A stretch of 64,000 nt of DNA from Chromatiales bacterium (GCA_014762505.1 JABURS010000038.1:22296-86295); one strand, 5' to 3'. Numbered from the stretch's first letter, positions 43,017-53,462 are shown. A program made the numbers and translations. Notes: a model not told the origin generated them from the letters alone.

Positions 43017-43997
43017 ATGGCCACCAACGACATCCTCTCCCAGGACGAGATCGACGCGCTGCTCCACGGCGTGGAGGACGGCGACGTCTCCACGAAGGAG
43101 GATCTGCCGCCCGGCGAGGCGCGTCAGTACGACTTCACCAGCCAGGAACGCATCGTCCGCGGGCGCATGCCCACGCTGGAGATGATCAACGAGCGCTTCG
43201 CCCGTCACTTCCGCATCAGCCTGTTCAACATGCTGCGCCGCTCGGCGGAGATCGCGGTGGTCGGCATCCGCATGGTGAAGTTCTCGGAATACGTACACAG
43301 CCTCTACGTGCCCACCAGTCTCAACCTGGTGCGCATTCGTCCGCTGCGCGGCACCTCGCTGTTCGTGATCGATCCCAAGCTGGTGTTCGTGCTGGTGGAC
43401 AACTTCTTCGGCGGCGAGGGGCGCTACTACACCAAGATCGAGGGGCGCGAGTTCACGCCCACCGAGACGCGCGTCATCCAGATGATGCTCAACGCCGTGT
43501 TCACCGACCTCAAGGAGGCCTGGGCGCCGGTGATGAAGCTGGACTTCGAGTTCCAGAACGCCGAGGTGAATCCGCAGTTCGCCAACATCGTGAGCCCCAC
43601 CGAGGTGGTGGTGGTCTCCACCTTCGACGTGGAGCTCGACGGCGGCGGCGGCCAGCTGCACGTGACCATGCCCTATTCGATGATCGAGCCCATCCGCGAG
43701 CACCTCGACATGGGGCTGCAGAGCGATCGTTCCGACATCGACCAGCGCTGGATCCGTGCCCTGCAGGAAGAGATCAAGAGCGCCCCGGTGGAACTCTCCG
43801 CGACGCTGACGGAGACCGAACTGAGCGTGGGCGATGTCATGGCGCTGAAGGCCGGCGACATCATTCCCGTGGAGCTGCCGGAGACCGTGCTCGTGCGCAG
43901 CCGCGGCGTGCCCGTGTTCCGCGGCCATTTCGGCGTCTCCGACGGGCTGAACGCCGTGAAGATCACGGAATTCATGAAACACAAGATCGACGACTGA
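43017..43997 (+). CDS. fliM: FliM, switch protein and CheY-P receptor
   Basis: A 326-residue C-ring protein. The extreme N-terminus carries the CheY-P docking peptide ILSQDEIDALLHG. The middle CheC-like domain (ERFARHFRISLFNMLRRSAEIAV) contacts FliG, and the C-terminal SpoA-like domain (GDVMALKAGDIIPVELPETVLVRSRGVPVFRG) contacts FliN. It begins 10 bp after fliL. Confidence 0.97.
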   Translation: MATNDILSQDEIDALLHGVEDGDVSTKEDLPPGEARQYDFTSQERIVRGRMPTLEMINERFARHFRISLFNMLRRSAEIAVVGIRMVKFSEYVHSLYVPTSLNLVRIRPLRGTSLFVIDPKLVFVLVDNFFGGEGRYYTKIEGREFTPTETRVIQMMLNAVFTDLKEAWAPVMKLDFEFQNAEVNPQFANIVSPTEVVVVSTFDVELDGGGGQLHVTMPYSMIEPIREHLDMGLQSDRSDIDQRWIRALQEEIKSAPVELSATLTETELSVGDVMALKAGDIIPVELPETVLVRSRGVPVFRGHFGVSDGLNAVKITEFMKHKIDD

Positions 43998-44020
43998 TCG
44001 GGTAAAGGCAGGAGATGACC

Positions 44021-44431
44021 ATGAGTCAGGACAACGAGAACGGCAGCACCGACGCGGCCGACGACTGGGCCGCGGCCCTGGCCGAGCAGGCCGACGCCGG
44101 CGACAAGGGCCAGGACGTGCAGCGCGCGGAATTCAATTCCCTGCGCGACGAGACGGGCGGCGCCAGGGGTGGGGAGAACCTCGACATGGTGCTGGAGATC
44201 CCGGTGACCATCTCGCTGGAGGTGGGCAATACCCAGATCCCCATCCGCAACCTGTTGCAGCTCAACCAGGGCTCGGTGGTGGAGCTCGACCGCCTGGCGG
44301 GCGAGCCGCTGGACGTGAAGGTGAACGGCACCCTCATCGCCCATGGCGAGGTGGTGGTGGTGAACGAGAAGTTCGGCATCCGCCTCACCGACATCATCAG
44401 CCCCGCTGAGCGCGTGAAGAAGCTGCGTTGA
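44021..44431 (+). CDS. fliN: FliN, switch protein
   Basis: A 136-residue protein with a variable acidic N-terminus and the SpoA/FliN domain ([70 protein letters not shown] region). It forms the base of the C ring with FliM and docks FliH. ATG 44021 is chosen because AGGAG at 44010-44014 gives normal spacing; the ATG at 44015 touches it. Confidence 0.97.
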   Translation: MSQDNENGSTDAADDWAAALAEQADAGDKGQDVQRAEFNSLRDETGGARGGENLDMVLEIPVTISLEVGNTQIPIRNLLQLNQGSVVELDRLAGEPLDVKVNGTLIAHGEVVVVNEKFGIRLTDIISPAERVKKLR

Positions 44432-44928
44432 TGAAGCGGGTCGGTCACATGATGCATCGTCTCCTGCTCGCCCTGTTTGCGACGGGCTGCAGCCTGTCCG
44501 CCCTGGCGGAGACCGCCACCGAGGCGGAACCCGCGGCGGCGGCCGGCCGTCAGGCGGCGGGTTTCGCCGCCAGCAGCGGCTCGGGGGCGGGCTATCTCGC
44601 CCAGCTCGTGGTCGGGCTGATGGTGGTGGTGGCGGGCATCCTGGTGCTGGCCTGGTTCCTGCGCCGCATGAACCTCGTCAACAGCGGCGCGGGCGGCGCC
44701 TTGCGCGTGCTGGGCGGGGTGTCGGTGGGCCAGCGCGAGCGCGTGGTGCTCCTGCAGGTGGGCGAACAGCAGATGCTGGTGGGCGTGGCCCCCGGCAGCG
44801 TACGCCTGATCCGCGAGCTCGACGAACCGCTGGCGCTGGACCGCCCGCGCGAGCGCGATACCGCCGGCGGTTTCTCCCGCCAGCTCGCCGCCGCCCTGGC
44901 CGGCCGCAAGACGGGGGGCGATGCGTGA
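44431..44928 (+). CDS. fliO: FliO, export gate assembly protein
   Basis: A 165-residue protein. The hydrophobic start [17 protein letters not shown] looks like a signal or first membrane segment, and [23 protein letters not shown] is a transmembrane helix. The FliO domain follows: [37 protein letters not shown]. It helps assemble FliP. ATG 44431 overlaps the fliN TGA. Confidence 0.93.
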   Translation: MKRVGHMMHRLLLALFATGCSLSALAETATEAEPAAAAGRQAAGFAASSGSGAGYLAQLVVGLMVVVAGILVLAWFLRRMNLVNSGAGGALRVLGGVSVGQRERVVLLQVGEQQMLVGVAPGSVRLIRELDEPLALDRPRERDTAGGFSRQLAAALAGRKTGGDA

Positions 44929-45677
44929 TGCGCCGCTGCTTGCGTCTCCTGCTCCTGCTGCTGCCCGTGCTGGCCGCCACACCGGCCCTGGCGGCGCCGG
45001 ACTTCCCGATCCTGAACGTGGAGCCGGGTGCGGACGGTGGTCAGGAATACTCGATCACCCTGCAGGTGCTGTTCCTGATGACCCTGCTGAGCCTGCTGCC
45101 GGCGGCGCTCATCATGACCACCTCCTTCACCCGCATCATCATCGTGCTGGCCATCCTGCGCCAGGGGCTGGGCACGGCGCAGACGCCGTCCAACCAGATC
45201 CTGGTCGGCCTGGCGCTGTTCCTCACCCTGTTCATCATGTCGCCGGTCTTCAGCCAGGCCTATACCGACGGCATCAAGCCCTATTTCGACGAGACCATCG
45301 GCGCCGAGCAGGCCATGGAGCGCACGGCCGCGCCGTTCCGCACCTTCATGCTGGAGCAGACGCGCGAGCCCGACATCGCCCTGTTTGCCGGCATCTCCGG
45401 TCGCGACGGCTTCGCCTCGCCGGAGGAGGTGCCCTTCACCATCCTGTTGCCGGCCTTCGTCACCAGCGAACTGAAGACGGCCTTCCAGATCGGCTTCCTG
45501 ATCCTGATCCCGTTTCTCATCATCGACCTGGTGGTGGCGAGCGTGCTCATGTCCATGGGTATGGTGATGCTCTCGCCGCTGATCATCTCGCTGCCCTTCA
45601 AGCTGATGCTGTTCGTGCTGGTCGACGGCTGGTCGCTGATCATGGGCACGCTGGCCGCCAGCTTCTTCGCCACCTGA
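44928..45677 (+). CDS. fliP: FliP, export gate protein
   Basis: A 249-residue membrane protein with a Sec-like signal ([19 protein letters not shown]) and four TM helices ([30 protein letters not shown] is the FliP hallmark; [30 protein letters not shown] near the end). The pore subunit of the type III export gate with FliQ and FliR. ATG 44928 overlaps the fliO stop; a GTG sits one codon earlier. Confidence 0.97.
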   Translation: MRRCLRLLLLLLPVLAATPALAAPDFPILNVEPGADGGQEYSITLQVLFLMTLLSLLPAALIMTTSFTRIIIVLAILRQGLGTAQTPSNQILVGLALFLTLFIMSPVFSQAYTDGIKPYFDETIGAEQAMERTAAPFRTFMLEQTREPDIALFAGISGRDGFASPEEVPFTILLPAFVTSELKTAFQIGFLILIPFLIIDLVVASVLMSMGMVMLSPLIISLPFKLMLFVLVDGWSLIMGTLAASFFAT

Positions 45678-45693
45678 CCGCCGAGGACCGCGC

Positions 45694-45963
45694 ATGACTC
45701 CGGATACCGTCATCGACATCGCCCAGGAGGCGCTCTACGTCACGGCGCTGCTGGCGGCCCCCATGCTGCTCACTGCGCTGGGCGTGGGCCTTTTGATCGG
45801 CATGGTGCAGGCCGCCACGCAGATCCAGGAAATGACCCTGAGCTTCATCCCCAAGCTCATCGGCGTGGCCGTGGCCCTGATCGTGGCGGGGCACTGGATG
45901 ATGAACCTCGTCATCAATTTCACGGAAGAGCTGTACTACAACATCCCGAATCTCATCGGCTGA
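45694..45963 (+). CDS. fliQ: FliQ, export gate protein
   Basis: An 89-residue protein with two TM helices (LYVTALLAAPMLLTALGVGLLIGMVQAATQIQEMTLSFIPKLIGVAVALIVAGHWM covers both; the QAATQIQEMTLSF motif is diagnostic). It packs around FliP in the export gate. Standard fliP-fliQ-fliR order with 16-bp and 4-bp gaps. Confidence 0.97.
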   Translation: MTPDTVIDIAQEALYVTALLAAPMLLTALGVGLLIGMVQAATQIQEMTLSFIPKLIGVAVALIVAGHWMMNLVINFTEELYYNIPNLIG

Positions 45964-45967
45964 TCCC

Positions 45968-46750
45968 ATGACGGTCACCGCCCCCGAACTCATCGCGCTG
46001 GTCAGCGGCTTCTTCTGGCCCTTCATCCGCATCGGCGCCATGTTCGTGGCCGCGCCGCTGCTGGGGGCGCAGACCATGCCCCTGCGCGTGCGCATCGCCG
46101 CCTCGCTGGCGCTCACGGCCGTGGTCGCGCCCATGATCGAGGTGCCGGTGGGGGTCGAGCCCTTCAGCCTGCTGGGCCTGCTCACCACCTTCCAACAGGT
46201 GCTGATCGGTGCGGCCATGGGCTTCACGCTGCAGCTCGTGTTCAGCGCCATGACCCAGGCCGGCGAGGCCATCGCCATGAGCATGGGCCTGGGCTTCGCC
46301 TCGATGATGGACCCGCAGAACGGCGTGCAGGTGCCGGTGGTGTCGCAGTACTACGTGGTGGTCTCCACCCTGATCTTCCTGGCGCTCAACGGCCACCTGG
46401 TGCTGATCGAGGTGGTGTACCGCAGCTTCGACACCCTGCCGGTGGCCGCTGCCGGCCTGGACCGCGACGCCTTCTGGCTGCTGGTGCAGTGGGGCAGCGA
46501 GATGTTCGCCGGGGCGGTGCTGGTGGCCCTGCCGGCGGTGGCGGCGCTCATGCTGGTGAACATCGCCTTCGGCGTGATCACGCGCGCCGCGCCCCAGCTC
46601 AACATCTTCGCCGTGGGCTTCCCCATGACCCTGCTCATCGGCTTCGTCATGATGCTGCTTAGCCTGCCGAGCCTGCTGCCGCAGGTGACTGACCTGCTGC
46701 TCAGCGCCTTTGGCCTGATGGAGCGCATGACCGCGGGAGGCGCGCCGTAA
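45968..46750 (+). CDS. fliR: FliR, export gate protein
   Basis: A 260-residue protein with about six TM helices. FFWPFIRIGAMFVAAPLLGAQTMPLRVRIAASLALTAVV, GEAIAMSMGLGFASMMDPQNG and FAVGFPMTLLIGFVMMLLSLP are conserved FliR regions. It completes the FliPQR core and contacts FlhB, whose start overlaps the fliR TAA (TAATG). Confidence 0.97.
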   Translation: MTVTAPELIALVSGFFWPFIRIGAMFVAAPLLGAQTMPLRVRIAASLALTAVVAPMIEVPVGVEPFSLLGLLTTFQQVLIGAAMGFTLQLVFSAMTQAGEAIAMSMGLGFASMMDPQNGVQVPVVSQYYVVVSTLIFLALNGHLVLIEVVYRSFDTLPVAAAGLDRDAFWLLVQWGSEMFAGAVLVALPAVAALMLVNIAFGVITRAAPQLNIFAVGFPMTLLIGFVMMLLSLPSLLPQVTDLLLSAFGLMERMTAGGAP

Positions 46751-47877
46751 TGGCCGAGAACGAAAGCGCCCAGGAAAAGACCGAAGAGGCCACCCCAAAA
46801 CGCCTGCGCGACGCGCGCGAGAAGGGGCAGGTGCCGCGCTCGCGCGAACTCAACACCATGGTGCTGCTGGTGGCCTCGGCCGGCACGCTGCTGGCCTTCG
46901 GCCCGATGATGGGGGAGAGCCTGATCCGTCTGCTGGAGGCAGGGTTCAGCTTCGAGCGCGCCGATGTCTTCGATACCGGTGCCATGGCGCGCCGCTTCAT
47001 CGAGGGGATAGGGCAGGGCTTTTATCTCAGCGCGCCGCTGCTGGTGGTGGCCTTTGCCGTGGCGCTGATCGCGCCGATCTCCATCGGCGGCTGGTCGTTC
47101 AGCACCGAGGCGCTGGCGCCCAAGCTGGAGAAGCTGGACCCGATCAAGGGCCTGAAGCGCGTGTTCGGCTGGCAGGGGCTGATGGAACTGGTGAAGGCCC
47201 TGGCCAAGTTCGTGGTGGTGACGGTAGTGGCCGGCCTGCTGCTCTGGGGCATGGCCGGCGAGCTGCTCACCCTGGGCAACGAGCCGGTGGCGCAGGGCCT
47301 GGCCCATGCCTCGCGCATGGTGGGCTGGGCGTTTCTGTCCATGAGCGCGGTGATGATCCTGATCGCCGCCATCGACGTGCCCTTCCAGCTGTGGAACCAC
47401 GCCCACCAGCTGCGCATGACGCGCCAGGAGATCAAGGACGAGTTCAAGGAGACCGAGGGCCGCCCCGAGGTGAAGGGCCGGATCCGCCAGCTGCAGCGCG
47501 AGATGGCACAGCGCCGCATGATGGAGCAGGTGCCCAAGGCCGACGTGATCGTCACCAACCCGACCCACTTCGCCGTGGCCCTCAAGTACGGCCGGCGCAT
47601 GAACGCCCCGCGGGTGGTGGCCAAGGGGGCCGACCTGGTGGCGAAGAACATCCGCGAGGTGGCGGCCGAGCACGGCGTGCCCCTGTTCGAGGCCCCGCCG
47701 CTGGCACGCGCGCTCTACTACAGCACCGACATCGACCAGGAGATCCCGGGCGGGCTGTACGTCGCCGTGGCCCAGGTGCTGGCCTATGTGTACCAGCTGA
47801 AGAACGTTACCCGTGGCGGCCCGCAGCCGGAGCCGCCGCGCGATCTGCAGGTGCCGGACGAATTCCGGCAGGACTAA
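46750..47877 (+). CDS. flhB: FlhB, export specificity switch
   Basis: A 375-residue protein. It opens with ESAQEKTEEATPKRLRDAREKGQVPRSREL, has four TM helices (about 35-200) and a cytoplasmic domain with the self-cleaving NPTH site (residues 270-273, VTNPTHFAVALKYG). After cleavage, and under FliK control, export switches from rod/hook to filament substrates. Confidence 0.98.
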   Translation: MAENESAQEKTEEATPKRLRDAREKGQVPRSRELNTMVLLVASAGTLLAFGPMMGESLIRLLEAGFSFERADVFDTGAMARRFIEGIGQGFYLSAPLLVVAFAVALIAPISIGGWSFSTEALAPKLEKLDPIKGLKRVFGWQGLMELVKALAKFVVVTVVAGLLLWGMAGELLTLGNEPVAQGLAHASRMVGWAFLSMSAVMILIAAIDVPFQLWNHAHQLRMTRQEIKDEFKETEGRPEVKGRIRQLQREMAQRRMMEQVPKADVIVTNPTHFAVALKYGRRMNAPRVVAKGADLVAKNIREVAAEHGVPLFEAPPLARALYYSTDIDQEIPGGLYVAVAQVLAYVYQLKNVTRGGPQPEPPRDLQVPDEFRQD

Positions 47878-47892
47878 AGGTGAACTGACGAC

Positions 47893-50004
47893 ATGGCAAC
47901 CACCACCGCCAATCCGACCTGGCTGGACCGCGTGCAGCTGATCACGCGCAGCGGCCTGGGCACGCCCATCATCCTCGCCGCCATGCTGGCGATGCTCGTG
48001 CTGCCGCTGCCGCCGCTGATGCTCGACGTGCTCTTCACCTTCAATATCGCCCTGGGCATGGTGGTGCTGCTGGTAACGGTGTACACGCGCCGGCCGCTGG
48101 AGTTCGCCGTCTTCCCCACCGTGCTGCTCATCGCCACCCTGCTGCGCCTGGCGCTGAACGTGGCCTCCACCCGTGTGGTGCTGCTGGAGGGGCATACCGG
48201 CACCGACGCCGCCGGCCAGGTGATCCAGGCCTTCGGCGAGTTCGTGGTGGGCGGCAACTACGCCGTCGGCCTGGTGGTGTTCGCCATCCTCGTCATCATC
48301 AACTTCGTGGTGGTGACCAAGGGTGCCGGGCGCGTGTCGGAAGTGACCGCCCGCTTCACCCTGGATGCCATGCCGGGCAAGCAGATGGCCATCGACGCCG
48401 ATCTCAACGCCGGGCTCATCACCCAGGACGAGGCCCGCCAGCGCCGCGAGGAGATCAGCCAGGAGTCGGATTTCTACGGGGCCATGGACGGTGCCAGCAA
48501 GTTCGTGCGCGGGGACGCCATCGCCGGGATTCTCATCCTGTTCATCAACATCATCGGCGGTCTCACCATCGGCCTGGCCCAGCACGGCATGAGCCTGGCC
48601 GACGCGGCCCACAACTACACCCTGCTGACCATCGGCGACGGCCTGGTGGCGCAGATCCCCTCGCTGGTGCTCTCCACGGCCACGGCCATCATCGTCACCC
48701 GCGTCTCGGCCGCCCGCGACATGGGGCAGCAGGTGGTGGGCCAGGTGTTTGGCAACCCGCGGGCCATGGCGGTGACCGCCGGCGTGATCGGCACGCTGGG
48801 CCTGGTACCGGGCATGCCCAACACCGTGTTCATCGTGCTGGCGGCCCTGTTCGGGGCGGCCGCCTGGATGGGCTGGCAGCGCGAGCGCGCCGAGGCGGAG
48901 GCCGAGGCCCGGCCGGCGACGCCGGCGGCGGCGCCCGAGGCGGCGGAGATGAAGGAGCTGTCCTGGGACGACGTCGGCCCGGTGGACATCGTCGGCCTGG
49001 AGGTGGGCTACCGCCTGATCCCGCTGGTGGACAAGGACCAGGGCGGGCAGCTGATGGCGCGGATCAAGGGCGTGCGGCGCAAGCTCTCCTCCGAGCTCGG
49101 CTTCCTCATCCAGCCGGTGCACATCCGCGACAACCTGGACCTGTCGCCCAACGCCTACCGCATCACTCTGATGGGCGTGCCGGTGGCCGAGGCGGAGGTG
49201 CATCCGGACCGCGAGCTCGCCATCAACCCGGGCAAGGTCTACGGCAAGCTGCAGGGCATCAATACCAAGGACCCGTCCTTCGGCCTGGAGGCCGTGTGGA
49301 TCGACCCGGGCCAGCGCGAGCACGCGCAGGGCCTGGGCTACACGGTGGTGGACGCGAGCACGGTGGTGGCCACGCACATGAGCCAGATCCTGCAGACCCA
49401 TGCCCACGAGCTGCTGGGCCACGAGGAGGTGCAGCAGCTGCTGGACATGCTGGCGAAGAACGCGCCCAACCTGGTGGAGAACCTGGTGCCGAAGTCGCTG
49501 CCGGTGGGTACGGTGCTGAAGGTGCTGCAGAACCTGCTGGAGGAGGGGATCCCGATCCGCGACATGCGCAGCATCGCCGAAACCTTGGCGGAACACGCGC
49601 CGAGGAGTCAAGACCCCGACGCCCTGACCCAGCAGGTGCGCGTGACGCTGTCGCGCTCGATCGTGCAGAACATCGCCGGAACCGCATCAGAGCTGCCTCT
49701 GATCACCCTCGACCCCTCGTTGGAACAGTTATTGCAAAGAAGCCTGCAGGGGGCGTCCGCCGGTGGCGGACTGGGCATCGAACCGGGCCTGGCCGAACGG
49801 CTGCAGCGCTCGGTCACCGAGACCGCCCAGCGCCTGGAGGCCGAGGGACAGCCGGCCATCCTGGTGGTCCCGCCGGACCTGCGGCCCTGGCTGTCACGCT
49901 GGCTGCGCAGCGCCACCGGCGCCCTGAACGTGCTGTCCTACAGCGAGATTCCGGACAACCGCCGCATTCGCGTGATCGCGACCCTGGGCGGCAACGACAA
50001 GTAA
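47893..50004 (+). CDS. flhA: FlhA, export apparatus ring protein
   Basis: A 703-residue protein. The N-terminal half has about eight TM helices and the FHIPEP loop (STRVVLLEGHTGTDAAGQVIQAFGEFVVGGNYAVG, KGAGRVSEVTARFTLDAMPGKQMAIDADLNAGLI). The C-terminal half is the cytoplasmic ring that receives chaperone-substrate complexes (DVGPVDIVGLEVGYRLIPLVD onward). Full length; starts 15 bp after flhB. Confidence 0.98.
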   Translation: MATTTANPTWLDRVQLITRSGLGTPIILAAMLAMLVLPLPPLMLDVLFTFNIALGMVVLLVTVYTRRPLEFAVFPTVLLIATLLRLALNVASTRVVLLEGHTGTDAAGQVIQAFGEFVVGGNYAVGLVVFAILVIINFVVVTKGAGRVSEVTARFTLDAMPGKQMAIDADLNAGLITQDEARQRREEISQESDFYGAMDGASKFVRGDAIAGILILFINIIGGLTIGLAQHGMSLADAAHNYTLLTIGDGLVAQIPSLVLSTATAIIVTRVSAARDMGQQVVGQVFGNPRAMAVTAGVIGTLGLVPGMPNTVFIVLAALFGAAAWMGWQRERAEAEAEARPATPAAAPEAAEMKELSWDDVGPVDIVGLEVGYRLIPLVDKDQGGQLMARIKGVRRKLSSELGFLIQPVHIRDNLDLSPNAYRITLMGVPVAEAEVHPDRELAINPGKVYGKLQGINTKDPSFGLEAVWIDPGQREHAQGLGYTVVDASTVVATHMSQILQTHAHELLGHEEVQQLLDMLAKNAPNLVENLVPKSLPVGTVLKVLQNLLEEGIPIRDMRSIAETLAEHAPRSQDPDALTQQVRVTLSRSIVQNIAGTASELPLITLDPSLEQLLQRSLQGASAGGGLGIEPGLAERLQRSVTETAQRLEAEGQPAILVVPPDLRPWLSRWLRSATGALNVLSYSEIPDNRRIRVIATLGGNDK

Positions 50005-50042
50005 CGGCGACCGGTGCGACCGGCGGCGCAAGAGGATAGGGC

Positions 50043-51377
50043 ATGAAGATCAAGCGATTCTTCGCACAGGACATGCGGCAGGCCATCCGGCTGGTGCGCG
50101 AGGAGCACGGCCCGGATGCGGTGATCCTGTCCACGCGGCGTGCCGAAGGGGGCATCGAGATCATCTCCGCCATCGATTTCGACCAGGACACGGTGCATGC
50201 CATGGCGGGCGTGGCACCCGAGCCGGCACCCGCGCCCTGGGAATTCAGCCTGGACGACGCGGACGATCGGCTGCCGGCGATGGCGGGTGCCCGCGCGGAC
50301 GACGCGCCCACCAGCCTGGCCGAACTCACCGCCCGCCGCGAGGCCGCGCCGGCCCGTGTCGATGCGCCCGCACGGCCCGAAAAGGAAGTGGTCTGGTCGC
50401 AGGACCCGGCCATCGTCGCCATGCGCCAGGAGCTCGAATCCATGCGCGGCCTGCTGCAGGACCAGCTCTCGCAGCTCGCCTGGGGCGACTACGCCCGCAA
50501 GCACCCGCTCAAGGCCCAGCTGCTGCGTCGTCTGAGCCGCCTGGGGCTGGCCACGCCGCTGGCGCGCGAGGTGGCCGAGGGTCTGGCCGGCGTGTCCGAT
50601 CCGGACGAGGCCTGGCAGCTCGCCCTGGCGCAGCTGGTGCGCAGGACCCCGGTCACCGACGACACCCTGCTGGCGCACGGTGGCGTGGTGGCCCTGGTCG
50701 GCCCCACCGGCGTGGGCAAGACCACCACCATCGCCAAGCTGGCCGCCCGCTTCGTGCAGCGCCACGGCCGCGGCCACGTCGCCCTGGTGAGCACCGACAG
50801 CTACCGCATCGGCGCGCAGAAGCAGCTCATGACCTTCGGCCAGATCCTCGGCGTGGAGACGCATAACGTAAACTCCCCCGAGGAGCTCGACGGCGTGCTG
50901 CGCCGGCTGGCCGGCAAGAAGCTGGTGCTGATCGACACCGCCGGCATGAGCCAGCGCGACGTGCGCCTGGCCCAGCAGTTCGGCTCCATCGCGGCCAACC
51001 CGCTGATCCGCACCTACCTCGTCATGTCCGCCAATACCGAGCGGGCGGTGATGGAGGAGACGGTGGCGGCCTTCCGCCAGGTGCGCGTCGACGGCATGGT
51101 CATCACCAAGATCGACGAGGCGGTGACCCTGGGCGCCTCGCTGTCGGTGGCCATCGGCAACGGCCTGCCCATCGCCTATGTGAGCGACGGCCAGCGCGTG
51201 CCCGAGGACCTGCATCCGGCGCGCGCCGACCGCCTGGTCAAGCGTGCCGTGCACCTGACCCAGGTGCATCGCAAGGCCGAGGCGCTGCGTGCCGGCCGCG
51301 ACGCGACCCAGGACCTGGGCAAGAACGCGAACAAGAACACGAACAACCGGAGGAACGGCGCCCATGCCCGTATCTGA
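50043..51377 (+). CDS. flhF: FlhF, SRP-type GTPase placing the polar flagellum
   Basis: A 444-residue protein with a basic start (MKIKRFFAQDMRQAIRLVREEHGPDAVILSTRR), a Pro/Ala-rich linker, the N domain and a G domain with GPTGVGKTTTIAKLAA (G1), STDSYRIGAQKQL, DTAGMSQRD and TKIDEAVTLG motifs. It recruits FliF to the pole in Vibrio and Pseudomonas, consistent with a polar flagellum. The C-terminal tail is unusually rich in Asn and Lys. It overlaps flhG by 14 bases. Confidence 0.96.
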   Translation: MKIKRFFAQDMRQAIRLVREEHGPDAVILSTRRAEGGIEIISAIDFDQDTVHAMAGVAPEPAPAPWEFSLDDADDRLPAMAGARADDAPTSLAELTARREAAPARVDAPARPEKEVVWSQDPAIVAMRQELESMRGLLQDQLSQLAWGDYARKHPLKAQLLRRLSRLGLATPLAREVAEGLAGVSDPDEAWQLALAQLVRRTPVTDDTLLAHGGVVALVGPTGVGKTTTIAKLAARFVQRHGRGHVALVSTDSYRIGAQKQLMTFGQILGVETHNVNSPEELDGVLRRLAGKKLVLIDTAGMSQRDVRLAQQFGSIAANPLIRTYLVMSANTERAVMEETVAAFRQVRVDGMVITKIDEAVTLGASLSVAIGNGLPIAYVSDGQRVPEDLHPARADRLVKRAVHLTQVHRKAEALRAGRDATQDLGKNANKNTNNRRNGAHARI

Positions 51378-52242
51378 GACCATGGCCCCCGGCGACCAGG
51401 CCGCAGGGCTGCGCCGCATGGTGGCCCCCAAACCCGTCCGCGTGATCGCCGTCGCCAGCGGCAAGGGCGGGGTGGGCAAGACCAACGTCTCGGTGAACCT
51501 CGCCGTGGCCATGGCCGCCAGCGGGCAGCAGGTCATGCTGATGGACGCCGACCTGGCCATGGCCAACGTCGACGTGCTGCTGGGCCTGCGCCCGGAGGGC
51601 AACCTCTCGCACGTCATCGACGGCAAGCTCACCCTGGAGGAGGTGCTGGTCGAGGGGCCCGAAGGGCTGCTGATCGTGCCAGCCTCCTCGGGCGTCTCGC
51701 GCCTGGCCCAGCTCACGCCGGCCGAGCACGCGGGGCTGATCCGTGCCTTCAGCGAGCTCAGCGTGCCGCTGGACACCCTCGTCATCGACACCGCCGCGGG
51801 CGTCTCCGACAGCGTGGTGAGCTTCACCCACGCCGCCCAGGAGGTGATCGTGGTGGTCTGCGACGAGCCGGCCTCCATCACGGATGCCTACGCCCTGATC
51901 AAGGTGCTGAGCCGCGAGCATGGCGTGAATCGCTTCCAGATCCTGGCCAATATGGCGGCCTCGGACGACGAGGGTCGTAATCTTTATCGCAAGATCGCGA
52001 CCGTTTGCGACCGTTATCTGGATGTAACCTTGCATTTTCTCGGCACGATCCCGCAGGATGAATACCTGCGCAAGGCCGTGCAGAAGCAGGCGCCGGTGGT
52101 GCAGGCCTATCCGGGCAGTCGCTCGGCCAAGGCCTTCAAGGCCATCGCCGGCAAGGCCGACAAGTGGCCGCCGCCCACGGGCATGAGCGGCAAGCTGGAA
52201 TTCTTCGTGGAACGTCTGATCAACCCGCAATACGGCGGGTGA
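51364..52242 (+). CDS. flhG: FlhG (FleN), MinD-like flagellar number regulator
   Basis: A 292-residue ParA/MinD ATPase. The deviant Walker A is SGKGGVGKTNVSVNLAVAM; MDADLAMANVDVLLGL and DTAAGVSDSVVSFTHAAQEVIVV follow. It limits flagellar number by antagonising FleQ and FlhF. ATG 51364 is chosen because GGAGG lies about 11 nt upstream and the overlap with flhF is short; the frame is open further into flhF. Product symbol also fleN. Confidence 0.95.
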   Translation: MPVSETMAPGDQAAGLRRMVAPKPVRVIAVASGKGGVGKTNVSVNLAVAMAASGQQVMLMDADLAMANVDVLLGLRPEGNLSHVIDGKLTLEEVLVEGPEGLLIVPASSGVSRLAQLTPAEHAGLIRAFSELSVPLDTLVIDTAAGVSDSVVSFTHAAQEVIVVVCDEPASITDAYALIKVLSREHGVNRFQILANMAASDDEGRNLYRKIATVCDRYLDVTLHFLGTIPQDEYLRKAVQKQAPVVQAYPGSRSAKAFKAIAGKADKWPPPTGMSGKLEFFVERLINPQYGG

Positions 52243-52267
52243 GGAGGGCGTCATTAACGGTCTGGCC

Positions 52268-52987
52268 ATGTATACCGATGTGCAACAGAGTGACGGAAAC
52301 GAGCTGGTCATCCAGCACGCCCCCCTGCTCAAGCGCATTGCCTACCACCTGATCAGTCGCCTGCCGGCCAGTGTGCAGGTCGAGGACCTGATCCAGGCCG
52401 GCATGATCGGCCTGCTGGAGGCCTCGCGCAATTACGATGCGAGCCAGGGTGCGAGCTTCGAGACCTATGCGGGCATCCGCATCCGCGGCGCCATGATGGA
52501 CGAGATCCGCCGTGGCGACTGGACCCCCCGGTCGGTGCACCGGCGCACGCGCGAGATGGCGCAGGCGGTGCGCGAGATCGAGGGGCGCGAGGGGCGCGAG
52601 GCGCAGGATGCCGAGGTCGCCCGCGTGATGGGCATCACGCTGGACGAGTATCACAACCTGCTGCGCGATGCCGCCGGCAGCCGCGTGCTGAGCTTCGAGG
52701 ACCTCGGCTACGAGGGTCGCGACAGCGTCGAATCGCTGCCGGACCACGGTGACGGTCCGCTGGACGAGCTCGGCCGCGACGGCTTTCGCGAGGCCCTGGC
52801 CGAGGCCATCACCGGGTTGCCCGAGCGCGAGCGCCTGGTGATGGCGCTGTATTACGACGAGGAGCTCAACCTGCGCGAGATCGGCGAGGTGCTGGGGGTG
52901 AGCGAATCACGCGTCTGCCAGATTCACGGCCAGGCACTGGTGCGCCTGCGCGCACGGCTGTCGGAGTGGCAGACCGACGAGGCGTGA
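52268..52987 (+). CDS. fliA: FliA, sigma28 of late flagellar genes
   Basis: A 239-residue sigma-70 family factor. Region 2 is [45 protein letters not shown], region 3 includes [15 protein letters not shown], and region 4 is [41 protein letters not shown]. It recognises the TAAAG-N-GCCGATAA promoters seen before flgM, cheV, fliC and the MCP gene. It begins 25 bp after flhG. Confidence 0.98.
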   Translation: MYTDVQQSDGNELVIQHAPLLKRIAYHLISRLPASVQVEDLIQAGMIGLLEASRNYDASQGASFETYAGIRIRGAMMDEIRRGDWTPRSVHRRTREMAQAVREIEGREGREAQDAEVARVMGITLDEYHNLLRDAAGSRVLSFEDLGYEGRDSVESLPDHGDGPLDELGRDGFREALAEAITGLPERERLVMALYYDEELNLREIGEVLGVSESRVCQIHGQALVRLRARLSEWQTDEA

Positions 52988-53069
52988 CGCCCGCCGCCCG
53001 GCGCGGCACAATCGGCCCCGCGTGTCCGGCGCGGCCCGCGAATTCATTGGTTTGTTCTGGAGGCATGAA

Positions 53070-53462
53070 GTGGACAAGAACATGAAGATCCTGATCGTGG
53101 ACGACTTCTCCACGATGCGGCGCATCATCAAGAACCTGCTGCGCGACCTGGGGTTCAACAACACGGTGGAGGCCGACGACGGCAACACCGCGCTGCCCAT
53201 CCTCAAGGCCGGTGGCATCGACTTCCTCGTCACCGACTGGAACATGCCGGGCATGCCGGGCATCGACCTGCTGCGTGCGGTGCGGGCCGACGAGAAGCTC
53301 GCCTCGCTGCCGGTGCTGCTGGTGACCGCCGAGGCCAAGCGCGAGCAGATCGTGGAGGCCGCCCAGGCAGGGGTCAACGGCTACGTGGTGAAGCCCTTCA
53401 CCGCGGAAACCCTCAAGGAAAAGATCGAGAAGATATTCGAGCGCGTCGAAGGCGGTGCGTGA
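53070..53462 (+). CDS. cheY: CheY, chemotaxis response regulator
   Basis: A 130-residue single-domain receiver: [27 protein letters not shown] opening, phosphoacceptor Asp in [11 protein letters not shown], Thr in LLVTAEAK and Lys in YVVKPFTAE. It carries the signal from CheA to FliM. GTG 53070 has GGAGG 6 nt upstream and gives the family length; ATG 53082 is the alternative. The 82-bp GC-rich gap after fliA has no recognised promoter. Confidence 0.97.
   Translation: MDKNMKILIVDDFSTMRRIIKNLLRDLGFNNTVEADDGNTALPILKAGGIDFLVTDWNMPGMPGIDLLRAVRADEKLASLPVLLVTAEAKREQIVEAAQAGVNGYVVKPFTAETLKEKIEKIFERVEGGA

Noticed and set aside
46351..49611. 1086-codon open frame on the minus strand
   Set aside because: It lies antisense to fliR, flhB and flhA, which have unmistakable family motifs; its His/Gln/Arg-rich composition is the usual antisense shadow of high-GC genes.
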